This document shows, one piece after another, positions 8,788-18,139 of a DNA stretch of 64,000 nucleotides (position 1 is the first letter of the stretch; each line of letters begins with the position of its first letter). Position numbers and translations under genes: made by a program. This DNA is from Pedobacter schmidteae. GTDB taxonomy: Bacteria; Bacteroidota; Bacteroidia; Sphingobacteriales; Sphingobacteriaceae. Below the pieces are notes generated by a model that saw only the letters and a list, made by a program, of their open reading frames with translations, did not search any database and was not told where the DNA came from. The DNA is taken from the NCBI RefSeq assembly GCF_900564155.1, contig NZ_LS999839.1, positions 2,167,097 through 2,231,096 on the forward strand. Direction: 5' to 3'.

Positions 8788-10692
8788 ATGAAATTATTTA
8801 AAACTACATATCTTATTTTATCAGCAATGGTATTCACGCTGGTGATACCATCCTGTAAAAAAGGTTTTCTGGACATTGTGCCAGACAATGTACCTACACT
8901 TGATAATGCTTTTGCTAACCGCAGTGAAGCGGAAAAGTTTTTATTTAGCTGTTATGCTTCTTTGCCAATAGATGGCAGACTGGACTTTAACCCCGGCATG
9001 TATACAGGGGACGAATTTTGGATTTATCAGCCACTTCGGGCCGGTGATTATGCTTCTTTAGAGCCTTTTTATATTGCACAGGGGCTTCAAAATAAAGTAA
9101 GCCCAAATATGAATTATTGGGATGGGTCTGGAGGTGCTGGTTCTTTGTGGGGCGGAATTCGTAACTGCAATATCTTCCTTGAAAATGTAGATAAACCTAT
9201 TGATTTACAGCCTTATGAGAAAGAACGGTGGATAGCTGAAGTAAAGTTCCTGAAAGCTTATTTGCACTGGTACTTGTTCAGAATGTATGGTCCTATTCCG
9301 ATTGTTGATAAAAATTTACCAATTAATGCCCCTGTAGAAGAGGTAAGAATAAGCCGCCAGCCGGTTGATTCTGTTGTAAATTACATTTCAAATTTATTGG
9401 ATGAATCAGCCGCAGGAACGGGCACAGGCTTACCAGATAGAATTTCGAATTTAGCTAATGAATTGGGCAGGGTTACTAAACCAGCTGCGCTATCTATTAA
9501 AGCCAGGATGTTGGTAACGGCTGCCAGTCCGTTATTTAACGGAAATACAGATTTCAGCGGCTTAAAGAATAAGGACGGGAAACAATTGTTTAATACTACT
9601 TATGATGTAAAGAAGTGGGAAAGGGCCGCTGCTGCTTGTAAAGTCGCCATTGATGCTGCAGAAGCTGCAGGAGCAGCTTTGTATAAATTTAATCCAGCCT
9701 TGGGTACAGTTGATGACGATACCAAAATAGAGATGAGCATTAGAAATGCGGTATGTGAAAAATGGAACAAAGAATTAATATTCGGTAGTACTGGCTCAAC
9801 CAGAACACTTCAATTGCACGCCTGTCCCAATTTCGATCCAAATAATTTTAACCTGGCTCTATTTGGACAATTGGCACCTACCCTAAAAATGGCGGAATTA
9901 TTTTACACTAAAAATGGTGTGCCTATTACAGAAGACCGTACCTGGGATTATGCCAACCGTTACGTGTTAAAACCAACTACAGCTACAGACAAAGGGCTGC
10001 AGAGTGATTACCAAACGGTAGGCCTGCATTTTGACAGAGAACCTCGTTTTTATGCTGATATGGCATTTGACGGTTCGAAAATGTATATGCAAAATGGTAC
10101 TTTTCCTATCCAGAGCAAACTAGAGCAATCTGCGGGAAGGAGGCAGACTCTCTTCTATTCTGTAACGGGTTATTATACTAAAAAACTAATTAATTGGAAT
10201 TTGGTAACTAGTGGAAACTCAATAACTACCGAAAGTTATCCATGGCCGATCATGAGGCTTGGAGATCTTTACATGCTTTATGCAGAAGCCTTAAACGAAA
10301 GTGGTGATATGACTACTGCGTTAACCTATACTAACAAAATTAGAGCTAGAGCTGGTTTGCAAACTGTAGAAAGTTCATGGACTAATTTTTCAACAAATCC
10401 CGGCAAATACACCAATCAATTGGGGTTAAGAGATATCATACAACAGGAACGCTTAATTGAAATGGCATTTGAAGGTAGTCGTTTCTGGGATTTGAGAAGA
10501 TGGAAGAAGGCAGCTGCGATGTTAAATGCGCCAATATATGGTTGGAATATCGCCTCAAAAAGTTATGCAGATTACAACACCAGAGTACTGTTGAATAATC
10601 AAACCTTTAATGCGCCAAGAGATTATTTTTGGCCAATAAAAGAAAGTAACCTGATTGTGAATCCCAATTTAGTACAAAATACGGGCTGGTAA
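8788..10692 (+). CDS. SusD/RagB-family glycan-binding lipoprotein
   Basis: A 634-residue surface lipoprotein. I chose the ATG at 8788 over an upstream in-frame ATG at 8626 because it follows the susC stop and begins a lipoprotein signal (VIPSCKKGF) with Cys-23 as the acylated residue. The body has the SusD hallmarks: LDIVPDN, NRSEAEKFLFSCYASLP, a helical TPR-like region with EVKFLKAYLHWYLFRMYGPIPI, and the C-terminal RLIEMAFEGSRFWDLRRWK and NPNLVQNTGW. It caps the SusC barrel and binds the glycan at the cell surface. It is co-transcribed with susC. Confidence 0.95.
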   Translation: MKLFKTTYLILSAMVFTLVIPSCKKGFLDIVPDNVPTLDNAFANRSEAEKFLFSCYASLPIDGRLDFNPGMYTGDEFWIYQPLRAGDYASLEPFYIAQGLQNKVSPNMNYWDGSGGAGSLWGGIRNCNIFLENVDKPIDLQPYEKERWIAEVKFLKAYLHWYLFRMYGPIPIVDKNLPINAPVEEVRISRQPVDSVVNYISNLLDESAAGTGTGLPDRISNLANELGRVTKPAALSIKARMLVTAASPLFNGNTDFSGLKNKDGKQLFNTTYDVKKWERAAAACKVAIDAAEAAGAALYKFNPALGTVDDDTKIEMSIRNAVCEKWNKELIFGSTGSTRTLQLHACPNFDPNNFNLALFGQLAPTLKMAELFYTKNGVPITEDRTWDYANRYVLKPTTATDKGLQSDYQTVGLHFDREPRFYADMAFDGSKMYMQNGTFPIQSKLEQSAGRRQTLFYSVTGYYTKKLINWNLVTSGNSITTESYPWPIMRLGDLYMLYAEALNESGDMTTALTYTNKIRARAGLQTVESSWTNFSTNPGKYTNQLGLRDIIQQERLIEMAFEGSRFWDLRRWKKAAAMLNAPIYGWNIASKSYADYNTRVLLNNQTFNAPRDYFWPIKESNLIVNPNLVQNTGW

Positions 10693-10747
10693 TTTATCCC
10701 GCTCGGTTTATAAATCAGAAATTATTTAAACTTATAAAATTAAGTAA

Positions 10748-11923
10748 ATGAAAAGATTAATAAATAGATTGTGCATTGGGCTGTTAGTTATCGCAACTAC
10801 ACAAGCCTGCAAACAATCAGAAATAGCGCCAACAGTAAATGACGGCGTGGCGCCCGGTCTGGTAACAGGGGTAACTGTAACCAACCTTAGCGGGGCGGCC
10901 ACTTTAAAGTATACGCTTCCTTCAGATCCTGATGTACTGTATGTAAAAGCAGTGTACAAGACTAAACAGGGTGTAGAAAGAGAAACCAAGGTAAGTTACT
11001 ACAACAATACCATAACGGTTGTTGGCTTTGCAGACACCGATCCGTATGAAGTAAAATTATATGCAGTAGATAAAGGCGGAAATGTATCACAACCTACATC
11101 GGTTACAGTTAACCCGCTAACACCACCCTATAAACTGATCCGCGATGGATTACAAGTTGCAGCTAATTTTGGCGGGATAGATGTTAGTTTTCAAAACGCT
11201 AACGGAGGTGATATAGCAATGGTAGTGTTAATGAACAATGCCTTAGGGGAGTTTGCCCCCATCAATACCAATTATACCAATTTAAAACAGGGTACATTTG
11301 TCACCAGAGACCTAAAAGCAGTTGAAACAAAGTTTGGTGTTTATGTACGAGATCGGTGGGGCAATATTTCTGATACCTTAAGAGTAACCCTTACGCCTAT
11401 ATTCGAGGTTAAGTTGGACCGTACATTGATGAAAGCGTTAACTTTATCAACCAATACAGATGCGGCTTTGGGTTATGGTGGGACGGTAGGTGGTCTTTTT
11501 GATGGGAGTGTAACTGGTGGACATTACCATACCGGCGATGGTGGCACAATGCCTAAATGGGTTACTTACGATATGGGTGTAACCGCTAAGCTAAGCCGCA
11601 TGGCCTGGTGGATGAGACAAGGGTATTATTTTGACCTGCACAGTCCAAGAAAAGTAGAAATATGGGGCTCTAACAATCCTGCCCAGGATGGAAGTTTTAA
11701 CGGTTGGACATTGTTAACGACTTATGAACAAATTAAACCTTCTGGCTTGCCACCTGGACAATTAAGTACAGCAGATAAAGAGGCTGCCGATGCAGGCGAA
11801 ACCATTCCTATTCCATTAGCTGCGCCTGCTGTAAGGTATATCAGGTTTAAAACACTAAGTAATTGGTCTGCAGGAACTTATGTGCAGATTTTTGAAATCG
11901 CTATGTGGGGAAACCCGCAATAG
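10748..11923 (+). CDS. Surface lipoprotein, DUF4959/DUF5126/DUF5000 type
   Basis: A 391-residue predicted lipoprotein with its lipobox ending at Cys-21 (TTQAC). The N-terminal part (about 30-125) resembles the fibronectin-like DUF4959 domain, the middle the DUF5126 domain, and the C-terminal part (about 235-390; MAWWMRQGYYFDLHSPRKVEIWGS) a discoidin-like DUF5000 domain. Such proteins usually follow susD and are thought to be surface glycan-binding proteins. It lies 55 bases after susD in the same direction and is probably in the same operon. The domain names are assigned by eye. Confidence 0.8.
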   Translation: MKRLINRLCIGLLVIATTQACKQSEIAPTVNDGVAPGLVTGVTVTNLSGAATLKYTLPSDPDVLYVKAVYKTKQGVERETKVSYYNNTITVVGFADTDPYEVKLYAVDKGGNVSQPTSVTVNPLTPPYKLIRDGLQVAANFGGIDVSFQNANGGDIAMVVLMNNALGEFAPINTNYTNLKQGTFVTRDLKAVETKFGVYVRDRWGNISDTLRVTLTPIFEVKLDRTLMKALTLSTNTDAALGYGGTVGGLFDGSVTGGHYHTGDGGTMPKWVTYDMGVTAKLSRMAWWMRQGYYFDLHSPRKVEIWGSNNPAQDGSFNGWTLLTTYEQIKPSGLPPGQLSTADKEAADAGETIPIPLAAPAVRYIRFKTLSNWSAGTYVQIFEIAMWGNPQ

Positions 11924-11963
11924 AAGCATTGACAGAATGATAATCAGTTAAATAAATTAAATC

Positions 11964-13028
11964 ATGGAAAAGATAAAATATTTGATTTATCCTTTTCTTA
12001 TTGTAGTAGGATTATGTGTAATCTCTTGTACAAAGGAAAACGATTATAAAAAATTTACAAAAGATGGAGAACGTGCTTATCCGGGAAGGCCAGATACGAT
12101 CATTGTTCAAGCAGGAAATAAACGGATTCGATTAAGAGTCGTTTTGGGCCCAGACCCTGCAATTACAAAAATAAAAACTTATTGGAACAGCAAAGCCGAT
12201 TCTTTAGAAATCCCAGTGGTAAGAACCAATGGTGACACTGTAAATATAATTACTGATAAACACTTAAACGAGGGTACGAATAATTTCGAAGTGTATACCT
12301 ATAACAATAAGGGCGACATGTCTGTAGTATCAAATGTAGCCGGTAATATGTATAGCGACAACTACCTGGCCACAGTAACAAACAGGTCTGTCGCTTCAGT
12401 TCAAATAAGCTATACACAGGGTGTTACTATTACCTGGGGTGCAGTTATAACAGGTGAACAACATATAGAAATAAATTACACCGATGCAGCTGGGGCAGCT
12501 AAATCGCTTATAGTTCCTTCTAAGCAAACCACAACACTGATACCTAACTATAAAGCAGGAACTGATATTACTTATCGTTCTATATATGCTCCAGAGCCGA
12601 ATACTTTTGATGTATTCTCAGTCGCTTCCAGCAAGGTAAATATGATCAAGGCAACATACTCTGCAACTGCAACAGGTTACTTATACCATCCTAGTGGCCC
12701 AAGAGCACTTGGTGCTGTAAAAGCGATGGTTCCAAATGGTACAAATGGTATGCTTATAGATGTAGGCGATTTAGGTGGTAGTGGTTACAAAGCTTTAATC
12801 GTTATTAATCCCGATAATACCTTAACCATTACGGCTGCACCAGGCTCGGCAGGAGCGCCGTTTACAATGTTTACTTCGGGCTTGCCGAGTCCCTATGTAG
12901 CTGCGTGGGTAGGGTCTTCTTTATGTAATAACACCTATGATCCGGTTACCCGTACCTATAAAGTAAGGTATGGGTACGGTGCGGCGGGAGCTTATCGTGT
13001 TATAGAAGAATTCCTTGTACTAAACTAA
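11964..13028 (+). CDS. Surface lipoprotein, DUF4998 type
   Basis: A 354-residue predicted lipoprotein with Cys-22 in the lipobox (CVISCTKEN). Its first two-thirds resemble the DUF4998 domain common after susCD genes (RAYPGRPDTIIVQAGNKRIR, then repeated beta-rich units). The last 120 residues (YLYHPSGPRALGAVKAM onward) look like a separate beta-barrel glycan-binding module of the DUF4361 kind. It is the last gene of the susCD operon, followed by a strong hairpin at 13083-13122. It probably assists surface capture of the substrate. Confidence 0.75.
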   Translation: MEKIKYLIYPFLIVVGLCVISCTKENDYKKFTKDGERAYPGRPDTIIVQAGNKRIRLRVVLGPDPAITKIKTYWNSKADSLEIPVVRTNGDTVNIITDKHLNEGTNNFEVYTYNNKGDMSVVSNVAGNMYSDNYLATVTNRSVASVQISYTQGVTITWGAVITGEQHIEINYTDAAGAAKSLIVPSKQTTTLIPNYKAGTDITYRSIYAPEPNTFDVFSVASSKVNMIKATYSATATGYLYHPSGPRALGAVKAMVPNGTNGMLIDVGDLGGSGYKALIVINPDNTLTITAAPGSAGAPFTMFTSGLPSPYVAAWVGSSLCNNTYDPVTRTYKVRYGYGAAGAYRVIEEFLVLN

Positions 13029-13082
13029 TTTTTACCGGCATTTGAAATGGCCGTGGTATTGAGATCAAGATGATTAAGCCTT

Positions 13083-13122
13083 TTTAACTACCATTCAGAT
13101 TTTGGTTTGAATGGTAGTTAAA
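13083..13122. terminator. Hairpin ending the susCD operon
   Basis: TTTAACTACCATTCA (13083-13097) pairs perfectly over 15 bp with 13108-13122 around a 10-base loop. It lies 55 bases past the last lipoprotein gene. The U-run is short, but the position and stem strength fit a terminator. Confidence 0.6.
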
Positions 13123-13129
13123 CTATTAA

Positions 13130-13335
13130 GTCATGTCGGACATATACGGATCAACAACTTTTTGGTGCTTAAAGAGCGGTTGGTATGGACACAAACTTCA
13201 GATTTTATTGAAACATCTAAAGGGTCAAATAATGGCTCCGTGGCTAAATTATATGAAATTCCCCCCCCCCATATCCTTCACAATTTTCTAATCGATCCGA
13301 ATGGGAAAATTATTGGACGACGGCTTACAGTATAA
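13130..13335 (+). pseudogene. Thioredoxin-like (TlpA type) C-terminal remnant
   Basis: The frame encodes WTQTSDFIE..., VAKLYEIP and HNFLIDPNGKIIGRRL, the usual C-terminal part of TlpA/AhpC-type thioredoxin proteins. The CxxC half is missing, and the nominal ATG at 13111 lies inside the terminator stem. A run of ten C residues (13261-13270) interrupts the family motif, where YEIPPPHIL replaces the expected short IPHN. It reads as a decayed fragment. Confidence 0.65.
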
Positions 13336-13489
13336 GTTTGAAAACTATTTAAGAAGTTTTATGTTTTAATGGAAGTGTTGTTCTATAAATGGGTAGTATT
13401 CAGGTTTATTGTGTGTTGAGTTTGATCTTTTGTTATAAAATTTTACAAATACAAAAGTTATGGGGTATCATGAATGGAAATCATGAATT

Positions 13490-13799
13490 GATGCATGTCT
13501 GAAGTGCGTAGTAATTTGTAACGATTGCGCAAGTTCTTGTACCAAAGAAGAAGATGTAAAAATGATGGCAGCCTGTATTGACTTGGATTTGCAATGCGCG
13601 GTGATTTGTTATGCTACAGCACAATTGATGAGCTTGGGAAGTCCTTGAGCGAAAAACTTATGTAAAATTTGTGGGGAGATTTGTAATGCCTGCGGAACAG
13701 AAGGTGGTAAACACAATACTGAGCATTGTGAGGAATGTGCAGAAGCTTTTTCTCTGTGCAGAGGAATGTAGAAATATGACGGGCTTAATGCACCTTTAA
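13490..13799 (+). pseudogene. Broken Cys-rich four-helix copper-binding protein (DUF326 type)
   Basis: One frame from 13490 reads DACLKCVVICNDCASSC, then MMAACIDLDLQCAVICYATAQL, CKICGEICNACG and HCEECAEA. These closely spaced Cys pairs are characteristic of four-helix-bundle copper-storage-like proteins. A TGA at 13646-13648 breaks the frame. Near 13745 the frame shifts, after which LCAEECRNMTGLMHL ends at the TAA 13797-13799. No intact start is visible. The ancestral gene probably gave copper tolerance; this copy cannot make a full product. Confidence 0.75.
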
Positions 13800-13810
13800 T
13801 AATTATAGCT

Positions 13811-13982
13811 ATGAAAAAGCATGAAAAAAGGAGTCATGACACAGATAAACCGCTTGTTAAAACGCAAAAGGAAATTTACCTAAAAATAAAAAGCTTCAAA
13901 CTGACAAACCACTTGCCGAAAAGGATGAAGTAAAGCAAGCAGAAGAAGAGCAACGTAAATGTATGCAAGGCGAAAATTCTTA
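13811..13982 (+). pseudogene. Small charged protein, frameshifted
   Basis: An ATG at 13811 opens MKKHEKRSHDTDKPLVKTQK, which runs 40 codons to a stop. The +1-shifted frame continues the same composition as KLQTDKPLAEKDEVKQAEEE and ends in TAA near 13980. The repeated TDKPL phrase in both frames suggests one small Lys/Glu-rich protein split by a frameshift. Function unknown. It lies among other broken genes. Confidence 0.4.
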
Positions 13983-13990
13983 ATTACAAT

Positions 13991-14134
13991 AATTATGTGG
14001 TTATAGCGGAGGATATTGCCATAGCCAAAGCAAAAGAGTATTTAAAAAATGGCAAATTTGCAGGCTTTATCCTGGAAGACAGAGTCAAAGAATACGAAGC
14101 TGAACTTGCGAAATACAAGGAGAAAATCAACTAA
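13991..14134 (+). pseudogene. Remnant open frame of unknown origin
   Basis: An open frame without a start codon encodes NYVVIAEDIAIAKAKEYLKN, then GKFAGFILEDRVKEYEAELA, and stops at 14132-14134. Codon usage looks genuine, but no family is recognised. It is probably the tail of a decayed gene. Confidence 0.3.
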
Positions 14135-14278
14135 AGTTTGTTTATCACTAGTAAAAATCATCTCTTTTTACTGATTTTTGAAATCATCTGGGTGATTCAT
14201 ACAGATCATTTCAATAACTTTATGTTAAAATGATGGAAAAACCTCTGGTTTTACCGCATTCTAACATAATTAACAACA

Positions 14279-14350
14279 ATGAACAATGAAATCAAAAAAC
14301 GCCTCGAATGGGTAAAGCTTTATGAGGCCATTGGTAATTGTTCGTCCTGA
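14279..14350 (+). pseudogene. N-terminal fragment of an IS481-type transposase
   Basis: Twenty-three codons, MNNEIKKRLEWVKLYEAIGN and CSS, resemble the helix-turn-helix start of IS481-family transposases (RLxWVKLYE). A stop follows at once and no DDE domain is found. It indicates past insertion activity at this spot. Confidence 0.4.
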
Positions 14351-14356
14351 ATTTAC

Positions 14357-14837
14357 TTGTCGTTTTGCTCTAATATGAATCAACTTTACAATACCCAATC
14401 GTTCCCTAGATTAAAACCTTCTTGCCCGATGCCGGTTAAGACTTGGTCACCTACTAGGCTGTCTCTGATGCTCTATATGGAACCAGAACAGCTCAAGGGA
14501 TATGATGATAAAGACTTTTTGAAATTGCTGATTGAAAAAGTACCACAAATAAAACAAATAGAGCAACTGGTAAAGGGCTTTAAACATCTTTTTGTTGCTA
14601 AAGAAGATGGGCTATTAAAAATGGATTGAAGAGGCGCTAAAATCAGAGTGCGGACTGAAGAACTTTGCCAAAAATCTATTGAAAGACTATGAGGCAGTAA
14701 ATAATGCAGTATTAACACACATAAGCAACGGACAAGTGGAAGGCCAGGTAAACCGAATAAAAAATATCAAGAGAAAAATGTACGGCAGGGCAGGTTTTCA
14801 ATTGTTGAGAAAAATGGTTCTCGCCAAGTCAGCATAA
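14357..14837 (+). pseudogene. ISL3-family transposase C-terminal remnant
   Basis: Two frames together give the ISL3 C-terminus: PEQLKGYDDKDFLKLLIEKV up to a stop near 14629, then, shifted, KWIEEALKSECGLKNFAK and SNGQVEGQVNRIKNIKRK, MYGRAGFQLLRKMV, ending in TAA at 14835-14837. The catalytic N-terminal half is absent. The next remnant begins directly after it, so insertion of this element may have truncated the thioredoxin-like gene. Confidence 0.75.
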
Positions 14838-15762
14838 TTCACCAAAAGTGACGAAGAACCAGTTTCATCGGAATATGCAACCAAGCTCCAGCAACAATAT
14901 AAAGGAAAGGTCACCATTATTGGATCAAACATTATGGAAGACTTCGGCAAAGGAAAAAATATACCTTACTCTGCTAATCTACCTGTGATAGAGAAATTTG
15001 TGAAGGAAAATAGCGTCAACATGGAATATTCAATATTGGTAGACAGCGACGATAGGTATATGGAAAGCAAATGGATGACCGCATCTGGTCAAAGAGGCAT
15101 TCCGACAACGTTTATTGTTAAAAATCAAAAGCTGATGTAGTTAGGTGGCCCCGATCAACTTGATGCTACATTGACTAAAATTTTAGAAGGAAGCTTTAGT
15201 GTTGATAGATTTAAAGCTGCTATACAAAGCCAAGATGAGGCATCAAAAAAGCGTAATGATGATCTAATTGAGGCTATGACGCCTATCCATAAGGCATTGT
15301 TAGCGAAAGATTTGGATAAAGCGATTGGAATGCTCGCCGAATTGAGAGTTAAAAGACCAGAGTTTGTTACTGAATGTGATGGTGCAGAGTTGTATGCCTT
15401 ATTGGAATATGGTAGCGAGGCAGCCGTGATGGACTTTGGGAATAAATGGCAAGCACGAAACAAAGCCATAGCGCCAAAAGTAATTCTAACCGCAGCTATG
15501 CGTGATTGCGAGTAAGCGTATCGCGATGTGGGCAGCACATATTTATGAGCGCAATGGCGTAGAAGAATTAAATAGTTTTGATCTTAATGACTTAGCAAAA
15601 GTTTTTGCAAAAGCAGAAGACTATAAAAAAGCGATAATGCATCAGGAAAAAGCTGTTAAATTAGCCGAAGCTGCCCTCGAAAAAAATAAGACAGGCACTG
15701 TGACCCCAACTATAATTGACCGGTTCAAGCAGGCGCTTGTAAAATATAAAGGTATGCAGTAA
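14838..15762 (+). pseudogene. Truncated thioredoxin-like protein with helical C-terminal half
   Basis: The frame starts without ATG directly after the ISL3 remnant and reads LQQQYKGKVTIIGSNIMEDF, RGIPTTFIVKNQKLM (thioredoxin cis-Pro region), then a helical TPR-like part with DEASKKRNDDLIEAMTPIHK and EDYKKAIMHQEKAVKLAEAA. A TAG at 15138-15140 replaces the Trp expected before LGGPDQLDA, and a frameshift lies near 15500. The N-terminal CxxC half is gone. The parent was probably a secreted redoxin of a type common in Sphingobacteria. It is no longer functional. Confidence 0.75.
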
Positions 15763-15832
15763 TGACCAAATTTGCTTTCCTCCCCGAGGATCTGAAATTT
15801 GAAATAAGTCATTAGCTCATGAAAATTAATCT

Positions 15833-15872
15833 AAAAAAGTGCTGCCATTTGGTCTGGTTCAGCACTTTTTTT
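15833..15872. terminator. Bidirectional rho-independent terminator
   Basis: AAAAAAGTGCTG (15833-15844) pairs with CAGCACTTTTTT (15860-15871) and has T-runs on both strands. It separates the pseudogene cluster from the minus-strand HEPN operon and would end the latter. It may lie near the left limit of the ICE. Confidence 0.75.
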
Positions 15873-15906
15873 GCCTTTTTCTGACAACATGCAAGATATG
15901 TAACCA

Positions 15907-16176
15907 TTAGCTTTTTTTCTTTTCATTACTGATATAGGTAGCATTTAACATATTGATCAGCTGGCCGTACAAGTATAACATATCTGCATTTTCTGGTCCT
16001 TCGGCAAAATCGACCGAATTGTTCACCCAACCTTTATAGAGTTCCCAAAGTTTATCTCTCACCTCGTGAAGTTCGTTATTATCAAAAAAATCAGCTATAA
16101 CCATTTCGGGGTTGTTCAGTTCCGTAGCTGATAGGGTGTTAGGCTGGTAGTTCAGTTTTTTCATTATTTCTTCCAT
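15907..16176 (-). CDS. Small acidic protein of unknown function
   Basis: An 89-residue protein, probably starting at MEEIMKK (16176) or at MKKLNYQ (16164). It is acidic and helical, with ELHEVRDKLWELYKGWVNNS in the middle and a Lys-rich tail. No family is recognised. It lies 11 bases behind the 432-residue gene on the same strand, so it is the last gene of the three-gene operon that begins with the HEPN-like gene. It could be a small partner or neutraliser of the upstream proteins; that is only inference. Confidence 0.65.
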   Translation of the reverse strand: MEEIMKKLNYQPNTLSATELNNPEMVIADFFDNNELHEVRDKLWELYKGWVNNSVDFAEGPENADMLYLYGQLINMLNATYISNEKKKS

Positions 16177-16187
16177 AATTCTGTAGT

Positions 16188-17486
16188 TTATTTTCTATTG
16201 ATGAATTTATATACGGTTCTTAGTTGATCTTCAAAAAGCTTGAAATACATATCATAATGTAGCTTTAAAACCAGCAACTTATAATCTGTTTCAGCAAAAA
16301 ATGCCAATACACTACAGTCAGTTATCGAGTTTAACAGGTAATGCTCATTTGGTTTTTCAGCCGTTGCTACAAAGAAAAAGGGATCAAAATGATTCGGTAA
16401 CTGATAGGCTTTTCCCTCTATCCAAACCAATAACTCTAAGGCGTAATGGTCTGGATGTTCTTTCCATAAAATACAAAGTTCTACTTTGCTGTTGTTAAAG
16501 GTGCAGGGTGTTAACCTGCTCTTTACTGGATTCTCTGATACTTCCTGCATCCCACGAGTGTAAAAATGGTAAGTGTGGTCTTTGAGATGTAGCAAGGGAT
16601 AAGTCAGCTTCCATAACTTGAAGAGTGTGGTAAAGTTCTCTATATTTAGCTGCCTAATTTCAGCTTCAGATAATTCAGCAATTCCTTCATAAGTAGATCT
16701 GACCGTGGCAAGGGTAATCATTGAAAAACAGATCTCATTCAGTTGCTTTTCTTCGGGGCTAAGTTTATAAGCGGCAGATAGTTTCGTGTAATCAAAAATA
16801 TGTCGGGTAAATAGTTTGATAGTAGTCTTGGCTTTATTTAAGATACCTTGATAGGGTATTAAAAAAGGAAAATGATTAATAGCCCTGAAATGATAAAAAG
16901 GTGTTGCCAGTAAATTGTAGCTGATTATTTTTTCCCGGTCATAGGTTAATTTTTTTGGTTTGGGTTCATAGGTGCTTTGTATTTCGATTACATCCTTCTC
17001 GATCTTTGGCAGGAATTGCCCCGGCTTAAATAAACCTTGCAGGTGATCTCTGGATAGCACTTCCAAACCAGTTTTTGATGGTAATAATTTTAGAAATTTC
17101 TTTTGCAGTTCCCCGCCTCCCAAATCCGGCCAATAGTAGTCATAAAATCCTGATCTGATATGTGCTTCCATTAGCCGATATACGGTACAGTAGGCATATC
17201 TGCTTAAAAAACTTTCATTTGTACCTACACTACAACTGATCAGTAATTCCGTAGGCGTTACTTTGATATAGACCTGCTCCATGATGTGGTCTATCGTTAC
17301 GGCCAAAGTCCAGAATTCATGTTCAAAAGCCATTTTTTTGATAGCAATGTCTAAATATGGCTTTTTTGGTATTCTGAAATCGGTATATTGGTTTAAGGTA
17401 ACCGTCTCAACTTTAAACGTTCCGGCTTTAAAAGGAAGCCTACAAAATGGGGGGGACAAAAATGATGGTGTATTTTCCTTAATCAT
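16188..17486 (-). CDS. Large protein of unknown function in HEPN operon
   Basis: A protein of about 432 residues. I prefer the ATG at 17486 (MIKENTPSFL) to the ATG at 17540 because it overlaps the stop of the upstream HEPN-like gene by only eight bases, suggesting translational coupling. The protein is rich in Tyr, Phe and His and has no signal peptide or obvious membrane segment. Conserved-looking stretches are YYWPDLGGGELQKKFLKLLP, HFRAINHFPFLIPYQG and LCILWKEHPDHYALELLVWI. I recognise no family. A 7-G run (about 17450-17456) lies near the N-terminus. The operon context suggests it acts with the HEPN-like protein. Confidence 0.65.
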   Translation of the reverse strand: MIKENTPSFLSPPFCRLPFKAGTFKVETVTLNQYTDFRIPKKPYLDIAIKKMAFEHEFWTLAVTIDHIMEQVYIKVTPTELLISCSVGTNESFLSRYAYCTVYRLMEAHIRSGFYDYYWPDLGGGELQKKFLKLLPSKTGLEVLSRDHLQGLFKPGQFLPKIEKDVIEIQSTYEPKPKKLTYDREKIISYNLLATPFYHFRAINHFPFLIPYQGILNKAKTTIKLFTRHIFDYTKLSAAYKLSPEEKQLNEICFSMITLATVRSTYEGIAELSEAEIRQLNIENFTTLFKLWKLTYPLLHLKDHTYHFYTRGMQEVSENPVKSRLTPCTFNNSKVELCILWKEHPDHYALELLVWIEGKAYQLPNHFDPFFFVATAEKPNEHYLLNSITDCSVLAFFAETDYKLLVLKLHYDMYFKLFEDQLRTVYKFINRK

Positions 17487-18087
17487 AATAAACCCCACTT
17501 TCTTTTTTGAGTGTTCTGGAAGTTTCTGCTTGCTGATCAAGTATGGTAATCTTTTGTTTGCACATTTCTTTGGTAAAGTGTGCGAAAGTGGTGGTTTTTA
17601 TAAATAATTTGCTAAGGTCATCTTCTGAAACAGGATAAGTAATTCCAAATCCAGCCTCCGAGTAGGTTCTAATTAGCAGATCAAATAACTTCTTATCGGA
17701 TTCATTTAACAGCCAAAGCCGTTGTGGTTCATTTGAAAAACTACAACATAGGTCAATAAGAACATATAAACTTCGTAGTTGCATAGGACAGGAAAGATGC
17801 AGACTGATTAGTAACTCAGTACAATGCTTTACAGTATGATAGAGCATCATTATACATATGGAATACTGTTGGTTTTTAATACAATGCGTCGCTCCCGCAA
17901 GGAAACCATCTATGAGTTGGATGTAATGCAGGTATTTCTTTTCAGCCTTTCTTAACATATTTGCAGGGCTTGGATTTTGCGCAAAACAGAAAAGTTGCTG
18001 TGGTTTGAATTTCCAGGTTAATAGTCTGATTAGTCTTTTAAAGGACTTTGAGTGTTCACTGGCGATTGACAAAGGTTGCATTTCCAT
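17479..18087 (-). CDS. HEPN-like domain protein
   Basis: A 202-residue protein. Residues of about 45-170 follow the HEPN plan: YLHYIQLIDGFLAGATHCIK, then SICIMMLYHTVKHCTELLIS, a variable helix, and KKLFDLLIRTYSEAGFGITY. In Bacteroidota HEPN proteins the last segment usually reads YxxARYxxxY; here it is YSEAGFGITY, so the usual Arg is missing. No nucleotidyltransferase domain is fused or adjacent. HEPN proteins include RNases, toxins and nucleotide-binding partners. This one heads a tightly packed three-gene minus-strand operon. The assignment is by pattern only. Confidence 0.55.
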   Translation of the reverse strand: MEMQPLSIASEHSKSFKRLIRLLTWKFKPQQLFCFAQNPSPANMLRKAEKKYLHYIQLIDGFLAGATHCIKNQQYSICIMMLYHTVKHCTELLISLHLSCPMQLRSLYVLIDLCCSFSNEPQRLWLLNESDKKLFDLLIRTYSEAGFGITYPVSEDDLSKLFIKTTTFAHFTKEMCKQKITILDQQAETSRTLKKESGVYYD

Positions 18088-18139
18088 ATTGGTCTCATTT
18101 AATTGTTGAATGTTTAAATGAGTCTTGGAAAGTTGGATT

